NCBI RefSeq assembly: GCF_019734885.1
Contig: NZ_JAAXCM010000046.1
Coordinates: 1-64,000, forward strand
DNA length: 64,000 nucleotides
Direction of reading: 5' to 3'
Origin: Pseudocoprococcus catus
GTDB taxonomy: Bacteria > Bacillota > Clostridia > Lachnospirales > Lachnospiraceae
Part shown: positions 17,101 to 26,160 of the stretch, piece after piece
How the letters are laid out: every line of letters starts with the position of its first letter
Position numbering within the stretch: position 1 is the first letter of the stretch
Notes under the pieces: model-generated
What the model was told of the DNA's origin: nothing
Databases searched by the model: none
Seen by the model: only the letters and a program-made list of their open reading frames with translations
Position numbers and translations under genes: made by a program

Positions 17101-18497
17101 TCCGTGATGACACCATTCTCCACCTTGACGGCACCGATTTCGATGATACGGTCATTCACCGCACTGAATCCCGTTGTCTCAATATCAAAAACGACAAACG
17201 TAGAATCCAGGCTCTGCCCTCTGGAGTCCGTGACAATATTTTTGATATCATCCACTAAATACCCTTCCATGCCGTAAATGACCTTGAAGTCCTTGCCTTC
17301 CACACAGTGATTGGCATCCGGGAAAGCCTGAACAACGCCATGATCTGTAATGGCCATGGCCTGGTGCCCCCATCCCATAGCCGTCTTCAGAAGCTTCTTC
17401 ACATCCGTTACACCATCCATATCGCTCATGGTGGTATGGCAATGCAGCTCCACACGCTTAACCGGGCTGTGATCCATGCGTTTCTCCGTGAAATCCGGAA
17501 TGGTCTTAATACCAGATACAGAGCCAAGGGCAATATCATGCTCAAACTGGTCCATCATGGCAACGGCCTTCATTTTGATGAAAGCCCCTTCCTTTAACTT
17601 GTCCAGAAGCTCCGGCAGACGTTCATTCTTGGTGAACACCTTTGCTTTAATGGTATCGGTAAAATCCGTTACGGCAAACATCACGATGGTCTTCTCGTTG
17701 CGGATCTCCCGGGTCTCCAGCCGAATGATCTTTCCCCGGACAACTACTTCGCCCATCTCATCGATAATCTCATGAATCTCTGTTTCTTCGCCTTCAAAAT
17801 TGCGTCCGTAAAAAATATCTTTATCTTCCGGAAGCCGCTGTTTCACATAATTCTTCTTGAAAGCAGGCTTTTCCTTCTGCTGGACTTCATGCTTTTCGAC
17901 CTCTTTCTGGTCTTCTTTTGCCTGCTCATAGGTCTGTACAATTTGTGCGATTTCTTCCTTCATGGCAGAATCCGCATAAACCGCATACTTACTCTTTTTC
18001 TTCGGCAGCCATCCGAGGACAATCCCAAGAGGCATATCAAAGCGCTCTGAAAAAATATGTTCCAGCTTCTTCTTCAACTTCTCCATCTTCACCTGCGCAA
18101 TGCAGTTTTCTTCCACCTTCAGCTCCAGAACAAAAGGTTCAAGAAATGTTTTCTCTGCCTTTCTGAAAAGATTGGCAGAAAGTTCTCCCTCTTCTTCCAG
18201 TTCATCGATCAGACTTCCCGTATACGCCTCCAGCAGTCTCGCCGGTGTATACTGCCGGGACAGGTGGTATTTTTCAACCAGACATACATCTACCTGGTCC
18301 TTAAACATCTGGCTGCGAATAGCCCTCTCCGTCTCCCGGATGGCCTTATGGGCAATCAAACGATCACTGTGGATATAGATCTTGATGCGCGAATGATCTC
18401 TGCTGGCCGCCACCTTTTCGCATTCCACAGTTTCAAACAGCTCAGTCATTTCATGACTGAGCTTTAAATCAGGTAATATATTCAGAAATTTCTTCAC
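14106..18497 (-). CDS. polC: DNA polymerase III alpha subunit, PolC type
   Basis: Main replicative polymerase of low-GC Gram-positives. In order: N-terminal domain, OB fold (near 230-320), PHP domain interrupted by the proofreading exonuclease (HCHTTMSDMDG near 350, then FVVFDIETTGF near 430), zinc motif (CPKCHY ... CPVCGE) and the polymerase core with PDIDLNFSGDYQ carrying catalytic aspartates. The length of 1463 fits the family. The start is a GTG with AAGGA upstream. Its position behind ispG is the usual Firmicutes order. Confidence 0.98.
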   Translation of the reverse strand: MKKFLNILPDLKLSHEMTELFETVECEKVAASRDHSRIKIYIHSDRLIAHKAIRETERAIRSQMFKDQVDVCLVEKYHLSRQYTPARLLEAYTGSLIDELEEEGELSANLFRKAEKTFLEPFVLELKVEENCIAQVKMEKLKKKLEHIFSERFDMPLGIVLGWLPKKKSKYAVYADSAMKEEIAQIVQTYEQAKEDQKEVEKHEVQQKEKPAFKKNYVKQRLPEDKDIFYGRNFEGEETEIHEIIDEMGEVVVRGKIIRLETREIRNEKTIVMFAVTDFTDTIKAKVFTKNERLPELLDKLKEGAFIKMKAVAMMDQFEHDIALGSVSGIKTIPDFTEKRMDHSPVKRVELHCHTTMSDMDGVTDVKKLLKTAMGWGHQAMAITDHGVVQAFPDANHCVEGKDFKVIYGMEGYLVDDIKNIVTDSRGQSLDSTFVVFDIETTGFSAVNDRIIEIGAVKVENGVITEKFSEFVNPERPIPFEIEKLTSINDRMVEDAPNISVILPRFMDFCKGSVLVAHNADFDTGFIRHNCEVLGLPYDYTYVDTLGIARSFLEGLKNYKLDTVVEAMGCTLANHHRAVDDAGATADVFVRFLERFKKKNIRDLDELNTYSAMSVDAIKKLKTYHIILLAKNEIGRINLYRLVSLSHLDYYARRPRIPKSVLAKYREGLILGSACEAGELFRAVVDERSEEEIARIVDFYDYLEIQPTGNNEFMIRDPKMTKVSTVADLQDLNRKIVELGEKFNKPVCATCDVHFLNPEDEVYRRIIMSNKGFGDADLQPPLYLRTTEEMLEEFQYLGAEKAEEVVVTNTNRIADMIDRISPVRPDKCPPVIENSAGILRDICYNRAHELYGEDLPDIVTERLERELNSIIGNGFAVMYIIAQKLVWKSVADGYLVGSRGSVGSSFVAYMAGITEVNSLQAHYLCPKCHYVDFDSDYVKSFSGRSGCDMEDRVCPVCGEPLMKEGHDIPFETFLGFKGNKEPDIDLNFSGDYQSKAHAYTEVIFGKGKTFRAGTVGTLADKTAYGYAMHYYEEHEQHKRSCELDRISSGCVGVRRTTGQHPGGIIVVPHGEEIYSFTPVQHPANDQTTKIITTHFDYHSIDHNLLKLDILGHDDPTMIRMLEDITGVDATKIRLDDPEVLSLFHGLEALHIKPEDIGGTDLGSLGIPEFGTEFVMQMLRDTKPKAFSDLVRISGLSHGTDVWLGNAQTLIQEGKAQISTAICTRDDIMIYLIDKGVESEQSFKIMESVRKGKGLTPDYEKVMKEHDVPDWYLWSCKKIKYMFPKAHAVAYVMMGIRIAWFKIHEPLAYYAAFFTIRATAFDYGLMCQGKAAIDNHIKAYKANPNLSKKEQDTLRDMKIVQEFYARGFEFLKIDLYQSDAIKFQVVEDKLLPPFSVIEGMGGIAAEALAVAAHAETERGEKFLSKDDIRQKAKVSQTVLDTMAELGLLGGLPESNQLSIFDFGF

Positions 18498-18511
18498 TTA
18501 ATCAAATCCTT

Positions 18512-19573
18512 CTATTTGTTCCAGTGATCAAGCTCATCTTTCAAAACAGCCAGAAGCTGGTCTTCCGGCACCTTCTTCACAATTTCACCTTTCTTGATCA
18601 GCAGACCTTCACCGATGCCGCCTGCAACGCCGATATCAGCCTCTCTGGCCTCTCCCGGTCCGTTAACAACGCATCCCATGACAGCCACTTTGATATCCAG
18701 ATCGTAATTCTGAACAAGGTTCTCCACTTTGTTGGCAAGGCCGATCAGATCAATTCTTGTACGGCCACATGTCGGACAGGATACAACTTCAATACCGCCT
18801 TTTCGAAGTCCCAGTGTCTTTAAAATGAGTTTGGCTGACTTGATCTCTTCCAGAGGATCCCCGGTTAGGGAAACGCGGATAGTGTGACCAACTCCCTCAT
18901 TCAGCATAATACCGAGACCGACGGCCGATTTGATATTGCCGGAGATCAGGGTTCCGGACTCTGTAATGCCCACATGCAGCGGATAATCCGTCTTTGTGGC
19001 AATAAGTTCATGGGCTTTCACACACATCATAACATCTGAAGACTTAATACTGATGACCATCTGGTCATAACCCAGATCTTCAATCAGATGCACCTTATCC
19101 AGAGCACTTTCCACAATGCCTTCCGCCGTTACATGACCGCCGTATTTGGCGATCAGATCCTTCTCAAGAGAACCGCTGTTGACACCCACGCGGATCGGCA
19201 CATGGTAAGCCTTTGCCTTGTCTACAACCGCCTTCACGCGATCCACACTGCCGATATTGCCCGGATTGATACGGATTTTGTCAACCCCGTGTTCAATGGC
19301 CGCAATAGCCAGACGATAGTCAAAATGAATGTCTGCCACCAGCGGAATATGAATCTGCTTCTTGATCTCCGTAATGGCCTCTGCTGCCTCCATGGTCGGC
19401 ACTGCCACACGGATGATCTCGCATCCGGCCGCTTCAAGGGCCAGAATCTGGGCAACAGTTGCCTTTACATCTTCCGTTTTTGTATTACACATGGACTGGA
19501 TCGCAATCGGATAATCGCCTCCGATGCAGCGATCGCCTATGCGAATCACCTTTGCTTTTGTTCTATCAAACAT
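18512..19573 (-). CDS. ispG: 4-hydroxy-3-methylbut-2-enyl diphosphate synthase
   Basis: Penultimate-stage enzyme of the MEP isoprenoid pathway, an iron-sulfur reductase that makes HMBPP from MEcPP. The TIM-barrel part begins RTKAKVIRIGD and QSMCNTKTEDV. The [4Fe-4S] ligands are visible in SCPTCGRTRIDL and MGCVVNGPGEA. Length 353 fits the single-domain bacterial form. An AAAGGAG site precedes ATG. It lies between rseP and polC in the cluster that also holds dxr and uppS. Confidence 0.96.
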   Translation of the reverse strand: MFDRTKAKVIRIGDRCIGGDYPIAIQSMCNTKTEDVKATVAQILALEAAGCEIIRVAVPTMEAAEAITEIKKQIHIPLVADIHFDYRLAIAAIEHGVDKIRINPGNIGSVDRVKAVVDKAKAYHVPIRVGVNSGSLEKDLIAKYGGHVTAEGIVESALDKVHLIEDLGYDQMVISIKSSDVMMCVKAHELIATKTDYPLHVGITESGTLISGNIKSAVGLGIMLNEGVGHTIRVSLTGDPLEEIKSAKLILKTLGLRKGGIEVVSCPTCGRTRIDLIGLANKVENLVQNYDLDIKVAVMGCVVNGPGEAREADIGVAGGIGEGLLIKKGEIVKKVPEDQLLAVLKDELDHWNK

Positions 19574-19590
19574 AACTGCTCCTTTAATGT

Positions 19591-20625
19591 CTAAAAACCA
19601 AAAATTCTCGCAAAATCATTGAACATGACAAGCACCATGATTCCCATAAGAATCACAAAGCCGATCATATGCACAACCCCCTCTTTGTCTCTCGGTACCG
19701 GCTTGCCTCTGAGGGCTTCCACAATAAGAAAGACAAGACGTCCGCCATCCAGTGCAGGAATCGGCAGCAGATTCATCACGCCAAGATTGGCTGACAGCAA
19801 AAGAATCATATCTGCAATGGTCAGTATCACACTTCGAAGGCCGTACTTTGCCGCAGATTCATAGCTGTCACCAATCACCTGAAACATACCTACAGGCCCC
19901 GCCACATCGCTTCTTGATACCTGTCCCTGGATCATCATCTCAAGGCTCTTGATCACCAGATCAATATTGGACTTTACTTCATAGAAACTGCTGATAAGAA
20001 GTCCGCCGAACTTCGGCTTCTCCTGAACACCGCCCACAATACCGATGCGGTATACACCATCATCGGTCATCTCCGGCGTCACCGTGGTCTGATACTTCTC
20101 GCCGTCTCTGATGTAGGTGATCGTACATTTCCGTCCCTGATTCAGTGCAATATGCATTCTGAAATCAGAAAATGTATGCACAGATGTTCTGTCCGCCTTC
20201 GTAATGATATCTCCCGCTTCAAGGCCGGCTTCCATGGCTGGTGAGCCATCCTCCACCTGAAGGATCTCACCTGATATATAACCATTCATACCGATAATGA
20301 TTACAGCACAGACAAAAGCCATGATAAAGTTAAAAACCGGTCCCGCTGCTACAACAGCCATTCTGGCCCACACAGACTTCGAATTGAATGACCCGGGAAT
20401 CACTTCCTCTGCTGTATCCTCACCAAGCATCATGCAGGCACCGCCAAGGGGCAGCAGCCTCAATGTATATTCTGTCTCACCGCGGCGGACACCAAAAAGC
20501 TTCGGTCCCATGCCCACGGCAAACTCTTCAACAACAATACCGTTCTTCTTTGCAACTATAAAATGTCCGAACTCGTGGAATATGACGATGATGCCAAATA
20601 CAAGAAGTGCCACGATCAGCTTCAA
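19591..20625 (-). CDS. rseP: RIP metalloprotease RseP
   Basis: Membrane-embedded site-2 zinc protease that cleaves anti-sigma factors and signal peptides within the membrane. HEFGH at residue 18 is the zinc motif; the third ligand lies in NLLPIPALDGGR near residue 290; one PDZ domain (EDGSPAMEAGLEAGDII) lies between. Four membrane helices are apparent. The start codon is TTG, one base after the dxr stop, with AGGTGG upstream. Confidence 0.94.
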   Translation of the reverse strand: MKLIVALLVFGIIVIFHEFGHFIVAKKNGIVVEEFAVGMGPKLFGVRRGETEYTLRLLPLGGACMMLGEDTAEEVIPGSFNSKSVWARMAVVAAGPVFNFIMAFVCAVIIIGMNGYISGEILQVEDGSPAMEAGLEAGDIITKADRTSVHTFSDFRMHIALNQGRKCTITYIRDGEKYQTTVTPEMTDDGVYRIGIVGGVQEKPKFGGLLISSFYEVKSNIDLVIKSLEMMIQGQVSRSDVAGPVGMFQVIGDSYESAAKYGLRSVILTIADMILLLSANLGVMNLLPIPALDGGRLVFLIVEALRGKPVPRDKEGVVHMIGFVILMGIMVLVMFNDFARIFGF

Positions 20626-20626
20626 T

Positions 20627-21772
20627 CTACCACCTGCTTTCTATATAACGATAGGTCCACTGTTCAGTCTCAAGTATATCTTCAAGAGACGGATGAGCAA
20701 TCCACTGATGGGCTGCCATACACTCTGAAATAATCTCGGGAATATCAAGAAAGCGAATCTTTCTGTCAAGGAACATGGCCACAGCCTTCTCATTAGCCGC
20801 ATTCAATGCTGTCGGCATGCTGCCGCCTCTGCGTGCTGCTTCATAAGCCAGTGCCAGTCCTCTGAATGTTCCAGGATCCGGTTCTTCAAAGGTCATTGTA
20901 TGCAGTTTGAACAGATCCAGGGCTTCCGACTGAAGCGGCTTTCTCTCAGGATAAAACAGTGCATACTGGATGGGCAGACGCATATCCGGTGTGCCGAGCT
21001 GGGCGATCACTGCATGATCCTGGAATTCCACCGCAGAATGGATCACACTCTGCGGGTGAACAACTACCTGGATCTGATCAAGGTCTACACCGAAAAGCCA
21101 CTTAGCCTCGATCACTTCCAGCCCTTTGTTCACCATGGTCGCTGAATCAATGGTAATCTTGTGTCCCATAGACCAGTTTGGATGCTTCAGGGCATCCTCC
21201 ACCTGGACATTGGCAAGTTCATCCAGGGTTTTCCCTCTGAAAGGGCCGCCGGAAGCTGTCAGAAGGATTCTTCTGATGCCTGATGCATGTTCTCCCTTTA
21301 AGGACTGGAAAATCGCTGAATGTTCACTGTCTACCGGCAGAATCTGCACATGATAATCCTTTGCCATCTGCATAATCAGATGGCCTGCCGTAACTAACGT
21401 CTCTTTGTTGGCCAGTGCGATATCTTTGCCGGCTTTGATAGCTTCCATGGTCGGACGGATACCGATCATACCCACAACGGCGGTCACCACAATATCTGCT
21501 TCCGGAAGCGTCACAACTTCGATCATGCCTTCCATGCCGGAAACAATCTTCACATCCAAATCTGACACTGCAATCTTTAATTCTTCTGCTTTCTTCTCAT
21601 CCCAGACAGCAGCCATCACAGGATGATACTGTCTGATCTGCTGTTCGAGAAGAACAATATTGGATCCTGCTGCCAGAGCGGCAACCTTCAGATCCTTCGA
21701 ATGTTGAGAGACAACATCCAGTGTCTGTGTACCTATGGAGCCTGTAGACCCCAATATAGCAATATTCTTCAA
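20627..21772 (-). CDS. dxr: 1-deoxy-D-xylulose 5-phosphate reductoisomerase
   Basis: Second step of the MEP isoprenoid pathway, NADPH-dependent conversion of DXP to MEP. NADPH-binding ILGSTGSIGTQTLDV at the start, metal and substrate motifs PVDSEHSAIFQ and LTASGGPFRG, and the MGHKITIDSATMVNKG segment are all intact. Length 381 is usual. The start is TTG with AAAGGAAG upstream. It is followed immediately by rseP. Confidence 0.96.
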   Translation of the reverse strand: MKNIAILGSTGSIGTQTLDVVSQHSKDLKVAALAAGSNIVLLEQQIRQYHPVMAAVWDEKKAEELKIAVSDLDVKIVSGMEGMIEVVTLPEADIVVTAVVGMIGIRPTMEAIKAGKDIALANKETLVTAGHLIMQMAKDYHVQILPVDSEHSAIFQSLKGEHASGIRRILLTASGGPFRGKTLDELANVQVEDALKHPNWSMGHKITIDSATMVNKGLEVIEAKWLFGVDLDQIQVVVHPQSVIHSAVEFQDHAVIAQLGTPDMRLPIQYALFYPERKPLQSEALDLFKLHTMTFEEPDPGTFRGLALAYEAARRGGSMPTALNAANEKAVAMFLDRKIRFLDIPEIISECMAAHQWIAHPSLEDILETEQWTYRYIESRW

Positions 21773-21877
21773 AAAAATATCTTCCTTTCTTGCTCAGAAC
21801 GCATCCCCCGCGCCCTGATATAGAATGCAGGTCTGCCCAGCAGACATCATTCCATGTTCTAATCCTTGTTCTAATCT

Positions 21878-22690
21878 TTATGCACCCAGACATACTGCCA
21901 GTATGTACACAACCGGTGCTGTAAATAAGATACTGTCAAAACGATCCAGAATACCGCCGTGTCCCGGTATCAGCCGGCCGTAATCCTTGATGCCTGTATC
22001 ACGTTTAATAGCTGATGCTGCAAGATCACCTACAACAGCGATCAGCGCACCTACGCCTGCGATAATCGCACAGTCACGCATCGGCACACTCAGCGAAATC
22101 AGGTGTGCTCCAAAAATACGTCCATAAATCAGTCCCAGAATCACAGCACCTGCAATACCGCCCACAAAGCCTTCAACGCTTTTCTTCGGACTGAGTCTCG
22201 GGAACATCTTGTGTTTGCCAATAAGCATGCCCACACAGTAGGCGCATGTATCATTGCCCCATGCACAGATGAAAATCAACGGAATAATATATAATCCGTC
22301 ATTCAGCATACGCACCTTGTAAATAAATGACATCAGCACAACCACGTAAGCAAGTCCTGCCACTGCACAGAAAATCTCATTGACCTTGTATTTTGGAAAA
22401 CCGAAAACATAAACCGCCATGATAAGCAGTGTTCCCACTGCCACGGCCATCAGTTCACCTTCCGGAACAGCCGCCCACAAAAGGATCTCATACAAAATGG
22501 CACCGATATAACCCGCGATCGCCGGGCCCTTCTTCTCAATTCCTGAAGCTCTGTATAATTCAAACAGGCCTATCATGGAAATCAATGCCACAAATGCAAA
22601 TAAAATATTGCCGCCAAGAAGCATTGCCGCCACCGCAATAGCCAATACGATCACGCCGCTGATCAGTCTTGTAATAAACAATTTAAACAC
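21878..22690 (-). CDS. cdsA: Phosphatidate cytidylyltransferase
   Basis: Makes CDP-diacylglycerol from CTP and phosphatidic acid in the membrane. Multiple membrane helices; the family signature appears near the C-terminus as SAIKRDTGIKDYGRLIPGHGGILDRFDS (about 28 residues, key residues K, R, D, K, P, G, H, G, D, R). SPKKSVEGFVGG lies before it. The long frame begins at 22735 inside uppS; the likely start is one of the GTG codons at 22693/22690 or TTG at 22681, because family members begin close to FKLFITRLISG. Start is therefore uncertain by a few codons. Confidence 0.92.
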   Translation of the reverse strand: MFKLFITRLISGVIVLAIAVAAMLLGGNILFAFVALISMIGLFELYRASGIEKKGPAIAGYIGAILYEILLWAAVPEGELMAVAVGTLLIMAVYVFGFPKYKVNEIFCAVAGLAYVVVLMSFIYKVRMLNDGLYIIPLIFICAWGNDTCAYCVGMLIGKHKMFPRLSPKKSVEGFVGGIAGAVILGLIYGRIFGAHLISLSVPMRDCAIIAGVGALIAVVGDLAASAIKRDTGIKDYGRLIPGHGGILDRFDSILFTAPVVYILAVCLGA

Positions 22691-23399
22691 CACCAAATCT
22701 TCTGTCACGTTTAGAATATGCCCGAATAGCTTCAATCATTGTCTCTTTTTTATAATCCGGCCAGAGAACAGGCGTAAAATAAAATTCTGAATATGCCAGC
22801 TGCCAGAGCAGGAAATTAGAGACGCGCTGTTCACCGCTTGTACGGATCACCAGATCCGGATCCGGCATACCGGCAGTATCCAGATAGTGCTCAAATAATT
22901 CTTCTGTCAATTCATCCGGATCTGTATGACCATCCGCCATCATCTTCTTCATTGCGCGGATCATCTCATCACGGCTGCCGTAATTAATGGCAATTGTAAA
23001 GTTCAATCCTGTATTGCCTGCAGAAGCCTCTTCCACATCTGCAATAGACTTCTGAATATCTTCACTTAATCCCGTCTTGTCACCGATGACACGCACACGC
23101 ATATTGTTCTTTGCTGTACGCTCCAGACAGTCTACCATATACTTTCTCAAAAGCTTCATCAGCGCATCCACCTCAGACTGCGGACGCTTCCAGTTCTCCG
23201 TTGAAAAAGCATACACCGTAAAATACTTGATGCCAAGATCTCTGCTCACTTCACACATATCTTCAACGGTCTTGGCCCCCTGCATATGACCGTAATTTCT
23301 CGGCATAAAACGTTTCTTCGCCCAACGTCCGTTGCCGTCCAGAATAATTGCCACATGTTCCGGCACATTGAGCATTTCTCCATCTATCATCTTCTCCAT
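22683..23399 (-). CDS. uppS: Isoprenyl transferase (undecaprenyl diphosphate synthase)
   Basis: Adds cis-isoprene units to farnesyl diphosphate to make the undecaprenyl carrier used in wall synthesis. Signature AIILDGNGRWAKKR (catalytic Asp, residues 18-31) and the conserved RTSGEQRVSNFLLWQLAYSE region (Arg, Glu, Ser, Asn ligands) near 190. Length 238. Its terminal codons overlap the candidate starts of cdsA. Confidence 0.96.
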   Translation of the reverse strand: MEKMIDGEMLNVPEHVAIILDGNGRWAKKRFMPRNYGHMQGAKTVEDMCEVSRDLGIKYFTVYAFSTENWKRPQSEVDALMKLLRKYMVDCLERTAKNNMRVRVIGDKTGLSEDIQKSIADVEEASAGNTGLNFTIAINYGSRDEMIRAMKKMMADGHTDPDELTEELFEHYLDTAGMPDPDLVIRTSGEQRVSNFLLWQLAYSEFYFTPVLWPDYKKETMIEAIRAYSKRDRRFGGV

Positions 23400-23567
23400 C
23401 TCATCTTCACCTTCTGTTCATCAAATACATATATCTTTACAGATATATACGAGGCTGTTGCATCCTCCGTCAAACACACAGATTCTGCAGCAGCCCCATC
23501 TACTTACACTATAATGACAGCTTATGCCCCGTCAGCAGACTCTGATAACGGGCGGTCATCCGGCCTG

Positions 23568-24125
23568 TTAGACTGTCATAATCTCTTTCGTCTTTGTCTC
23601 TACAGCCTTATCAACCATAGCAACATATTTGTCTGTGATTTTCTGAAGCTTCTCCTGCAGCTCTGCATATTCATCTTCAGAAATCTCTTTGGCTTTGTTG
23701 CTCTTCTTGAAAGCATCATTGCCATCACGGCGGATGTTGCGGACTGCAGTCTTCGCTGCGTCACCTTTCTTCTTCACATCCTTTGCCAGCTCTTTACGAC
23801 GTTCCTCTGTCAGTTCAGGGAATACAAGACGAATAGACTTGCCATCGTTGGTTGGTGTAATGCCAATATCAGAAGCAAGAATCGCTTTCTCAATATCCTT
23901 GATCAGTTTGCTCTCCCAAGGCTGGATCATCAATACACGTGCTTCAGGCACTGTTACATTGCCCACCTGCTGAAGCGGTGTCGGTGTACCATAGTAATCC
24001 ACCTTCAGTTTATCAAGAATATGTGGATTGGCACGACCTGCACGAATCGTTGTATATTCGCGTTCCAGTGCATCCAGTGATTTCTGCATCTTTGTCTCAT
24101 ATGGCTGTAACTTCTCATTACTCAT
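23568..24125 (-). CDS. frr: Ribosome recycling factor
   Basis: Splits post-termination ribosomes together with EF-G. The 185-residue, mostly helical protein has the conserved RAGRANPHILDKLKVDYYG segment around residue 28 and the LTEERRKELAKDVKKK segment around 120. AGGAGG stands upstream of ATG. It lies between pyrH and uppS as usual. The 168-base gap to uppS contains only weak hairpins and a possible promoter (TTGACG, 18 bases, TATATA). Confidence 0.97.
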   Translation of the reverse strand: MSNEKLQPYETKMQKSLDALEREYTTIRAGRANPHILDKLKVDYYGTPTPLQQVGNVTVPEARVLMIQPWESKLIKDIEKAILASDIGITPTNDGKSIRLVFPELTEERRKELAKDVKKKGDAAKTAVRNIRRDGNDAFKKSNKAKEISEDEYAELQEKLQKITDKYVAMVDKAVETKTKEIMTV

Positions 24126-24197
24126 AAATATATATCCTCCTGATATTATTCGTTATTAAATCCGCACGCAGCACTCAGGCTGACATACGAGCAAGGC

Positions 24198-24908
24198 CTA
24201 TACAGTCACGTAAGTACCTGTAAACTCCCCGTATAATGTCTTCACAATGCTGTTCTCTTCATTCAGGCCAAATACCACCATCGGCATCTTATTCTCCATG
24301 CACATGATTGTCGCTGTCAGATCCACGACCTGTAATCTGTCATCTACAACCTGCTGAATGCTGACACTGTCAAACTTCTTCGCATTCGGATTGGTCTTCG
24401 GATCACTGTCATAAACACCGTCCACTGCCTTGGCAAGAAGGATCGCATCTGCTTCAATCTCAATGGCACGCAGTGTTGTACCTGTATCTGTTGAAAAATA
24501 AGGGTGACCTGTACCGCCGGCGAAGAAAACAACCTTGCCTGCATTAAGGTCTGCAACTGCTGCATCCTTTGAAAAAAGCTTTGTAAAAGCACCGCACATA
24601 AATGGTGTATAAACTTCTGTCTGCATGCCCAGTGTACGGAAGATCTCCGAAACATAAATACAGTTCATCACTGTACCCAGCATACCGATCTGATCCGACT
24701 TCGTACGCTCAATGATCTTGCTGCTGTTGCGTCCGCGCCAGAAATTGCCGCCGCCGATGACAATCGCAACCTGTGTTCCCTTATCTGTAATCTGCTTCAC
24801 CTGTTTGGCAACCTTCAGGCAGGTAGCTTCATCAAAGCCAAAGTCCTTGTCTCCGGCCAGTGCTTCACCGCTTAATTTTAATAAAATTCTCTTTAAATCG
24901 TTCATCAT
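24198..24908 (-). CDS. pyrH: UMP kinase
   Basis: Phosphorylates UMP to UDP, bacterial hexameric amino-acid-kinase fold. Opens with RILLKLSGEALAG; VIGGGNFWRGR and the LLAKAVDGVYDSDPK motif are typical. The start is one of two adjacent ATGs (24908 or 24905), with GGAGG upstream. Length 236. Confidence 0.97.
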   Translation of the reverse strand: MMNDLKRILLKLSGEALAGDKDFGFDEATCLKVAKQVKQITDKGTQVAIVIGGGNFWRGRNSSKIIERTKSDQIGMLGTVMNCIYVSEIFRTLGMQTEVYTPFMCGAFTKLFSKDAAVADLNAGKVVFFAGGTGHPYFSTDTGTTLRAIEIEADAILLAKAVDGVYDSDPKTNPNAKKFDSVSIQQVVDDRLQVVDLTATIMCMENKMPMVVFGLNEENSIVKTLYGEFTGTYVTV

Positions 24909-24973
24909 AGTACCGATGTCCTCCGTTCACCTTATAATCTACCATAAAACTGTATATTTGACCAGTCCTTTTC

Positions 24974-25618
24974 TTACAGTTTTGAGTAGCCGAAACTGTT
25001 GACGATGGCATCAAGCGGCTGCTTTCTGCGGCACATCGGGCACTCTGACGGCTGATAGGCCTGATAATCCGGCAGATCCTCTTTGTGAAAAATAGAAAAA
25101 ATCTCCATTTCTTCCGGTGTCTGCTCCACATTGCTGAAAATCGCAGCTACCCCTCCGACAGTCCCGCCATAATAAGAAACCGCTTCCGCTGCCTGGGCAA
25201 TGGTCCGCCCTGTTGTCACCGAAGCCGCCAGAACAAGCACCTGCATATTCTTGATCATTCGGATCGTGCTGTCCATAAATACCAGCTGCCCATAGGCATT
25301 GACATCCGGCGTGATAATGGAAATATTGTTGCCGCTGTTAATGGACATAATTCCCCTGTCTGACAAAAACTCTGCCATAAAGGCTCCGATAACTTCTGTT
25401 CCATCCAGGCACACAATGGTATCCACCATTGTATTATTCCGAAAATGCTCCGCCAGCACCCGTGCTGTTTCTCTTCCGTTATTATGTCTGCATTTGACTG
25501 TAGACATATCAATGTACGTATTAATGTGGGAATTGACCGTTGCAAAATGTCCCTCCATAATTTTAATACGTGCCTTCGGATTACGTGTTGACCTTAAATC
25601 TGTCAACTGCTCGCTCAT
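24974..25618 (-). CDS. PRTase-like protein (orotate phosphoribosyltransferase fold), altered PRPP loop
   Basis: Type I phosphoribosyltransferase-like fold of 214 residues. The segment QVLVLAASVTTGRTIAQA (near residue 126) lines up with the PRPP loop of orotate PRTases, but the two acidic residues normally in front of the TTG turn are replaced by Ala-Ala. The C-terminus has a CPMC pair (SECPMCRRKQ). The same organism group carries such genes between an Rrf2 regulator and pyrH; the function is unknown to me. It may be catalytically weak or a binding protein. RBS GAAGGGGG before ATG. Confidence 0.7.
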   Translation of the reverse strand: MSEQLTDLRSTRNPKARIKIMEGHFATVNSHINTYIDMSTVKCRHNNGRETARVLAEHFRNNTMVDTIVCLDGTEVIGAFMAEFLSDRGIMSINSGNNISIITPDVNAYGQLVFMDSTIRMIKNMQVLVLAASVTTGRTIAQAAEAVSYYGGTVGGVAAIFSNVEQTPEEMEIFSIFHKEDLPDYQAYQPSECPMCRRKQPLDAIVNSFGYSKL

Positions 25619-25668
25619 AAACAGACCCCCTTCTCCATTTATCAGTTTATAAAGAAATACGTATAGAT

Positions 25669-26100
25669 TTAGATGACGTAATCATTGCCTTTCTCATCCT
25701 GCCAGTCCAGAAGATCTTCCAGTGTATACTTATCAATGACTCCATTGATTGCATCATCTAATTCCTTCCATATACGAATTGTAACACAATCCTGCATTTT
25801 CGGACAGTCATAATTATTATCCGTGCATGCCACAGGAGAAAGATCTCCCTCAGTCAGTCTGAGGATCATGCCAATCGTATAATCCTTCGGAAGTCTTGCC
25901 AGGCGATAACCGCCCTGGGGTCCCCTGATGCTCTTCACATAACCAGCCTTTGTCAATACGGATACAATCTGCTCCAGATACTTCACAGAAATATCCTGTC
26001 TTGCTGCAATATCTTTAATTCTTACCGGCTCCCCATGATCGTTGGTAGCTATATCCAGCATCATACGCAGTGCATACCTTCCCCTAGTTGAAACTTTCAT
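25669..26100 (-). CDS. Rrf2-family regulator with three conserved cysteines
   Basis: Winged-helix regulator of the IscR/CymR/NsrR family. MKVSTRGRYALRMMLDIA at the start and the wing GYVKSIRGPQGGYRLAR (53-69) are diagnostic. Cys92, Cys99 and Cys105 match the cluster-ligand positions of IscR-type members, so it probably carries an iron-sulfur cluster, unlike cysteine-sensing CymR. It lies 60 bases after cysE in the same direction; control of cysteine supply or iron-sulfur status is a reasonable inference. AAAGGAAG precedes ATG. Confidence 0.88.
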   Translation of the reverse strand: MKVSTRGRYALRMMLDIATNDHGEPVRIKDIAARQDISVKYLEQIVSVLTKAGYVKSIRGPQGGYRLARLPKDYTIGMILRLTEGDLSPVACTDNNYDCPKMQDCVTIRIWKELDDAINGVIDKYTLEDLLDWQDEKGNDYVI

Positions 26101-26160
26101 TTATTCTTTCTTCCTTTCATCTTTTTGCTTCATTCTATACAGCAGATGGCTTTCCATCTA

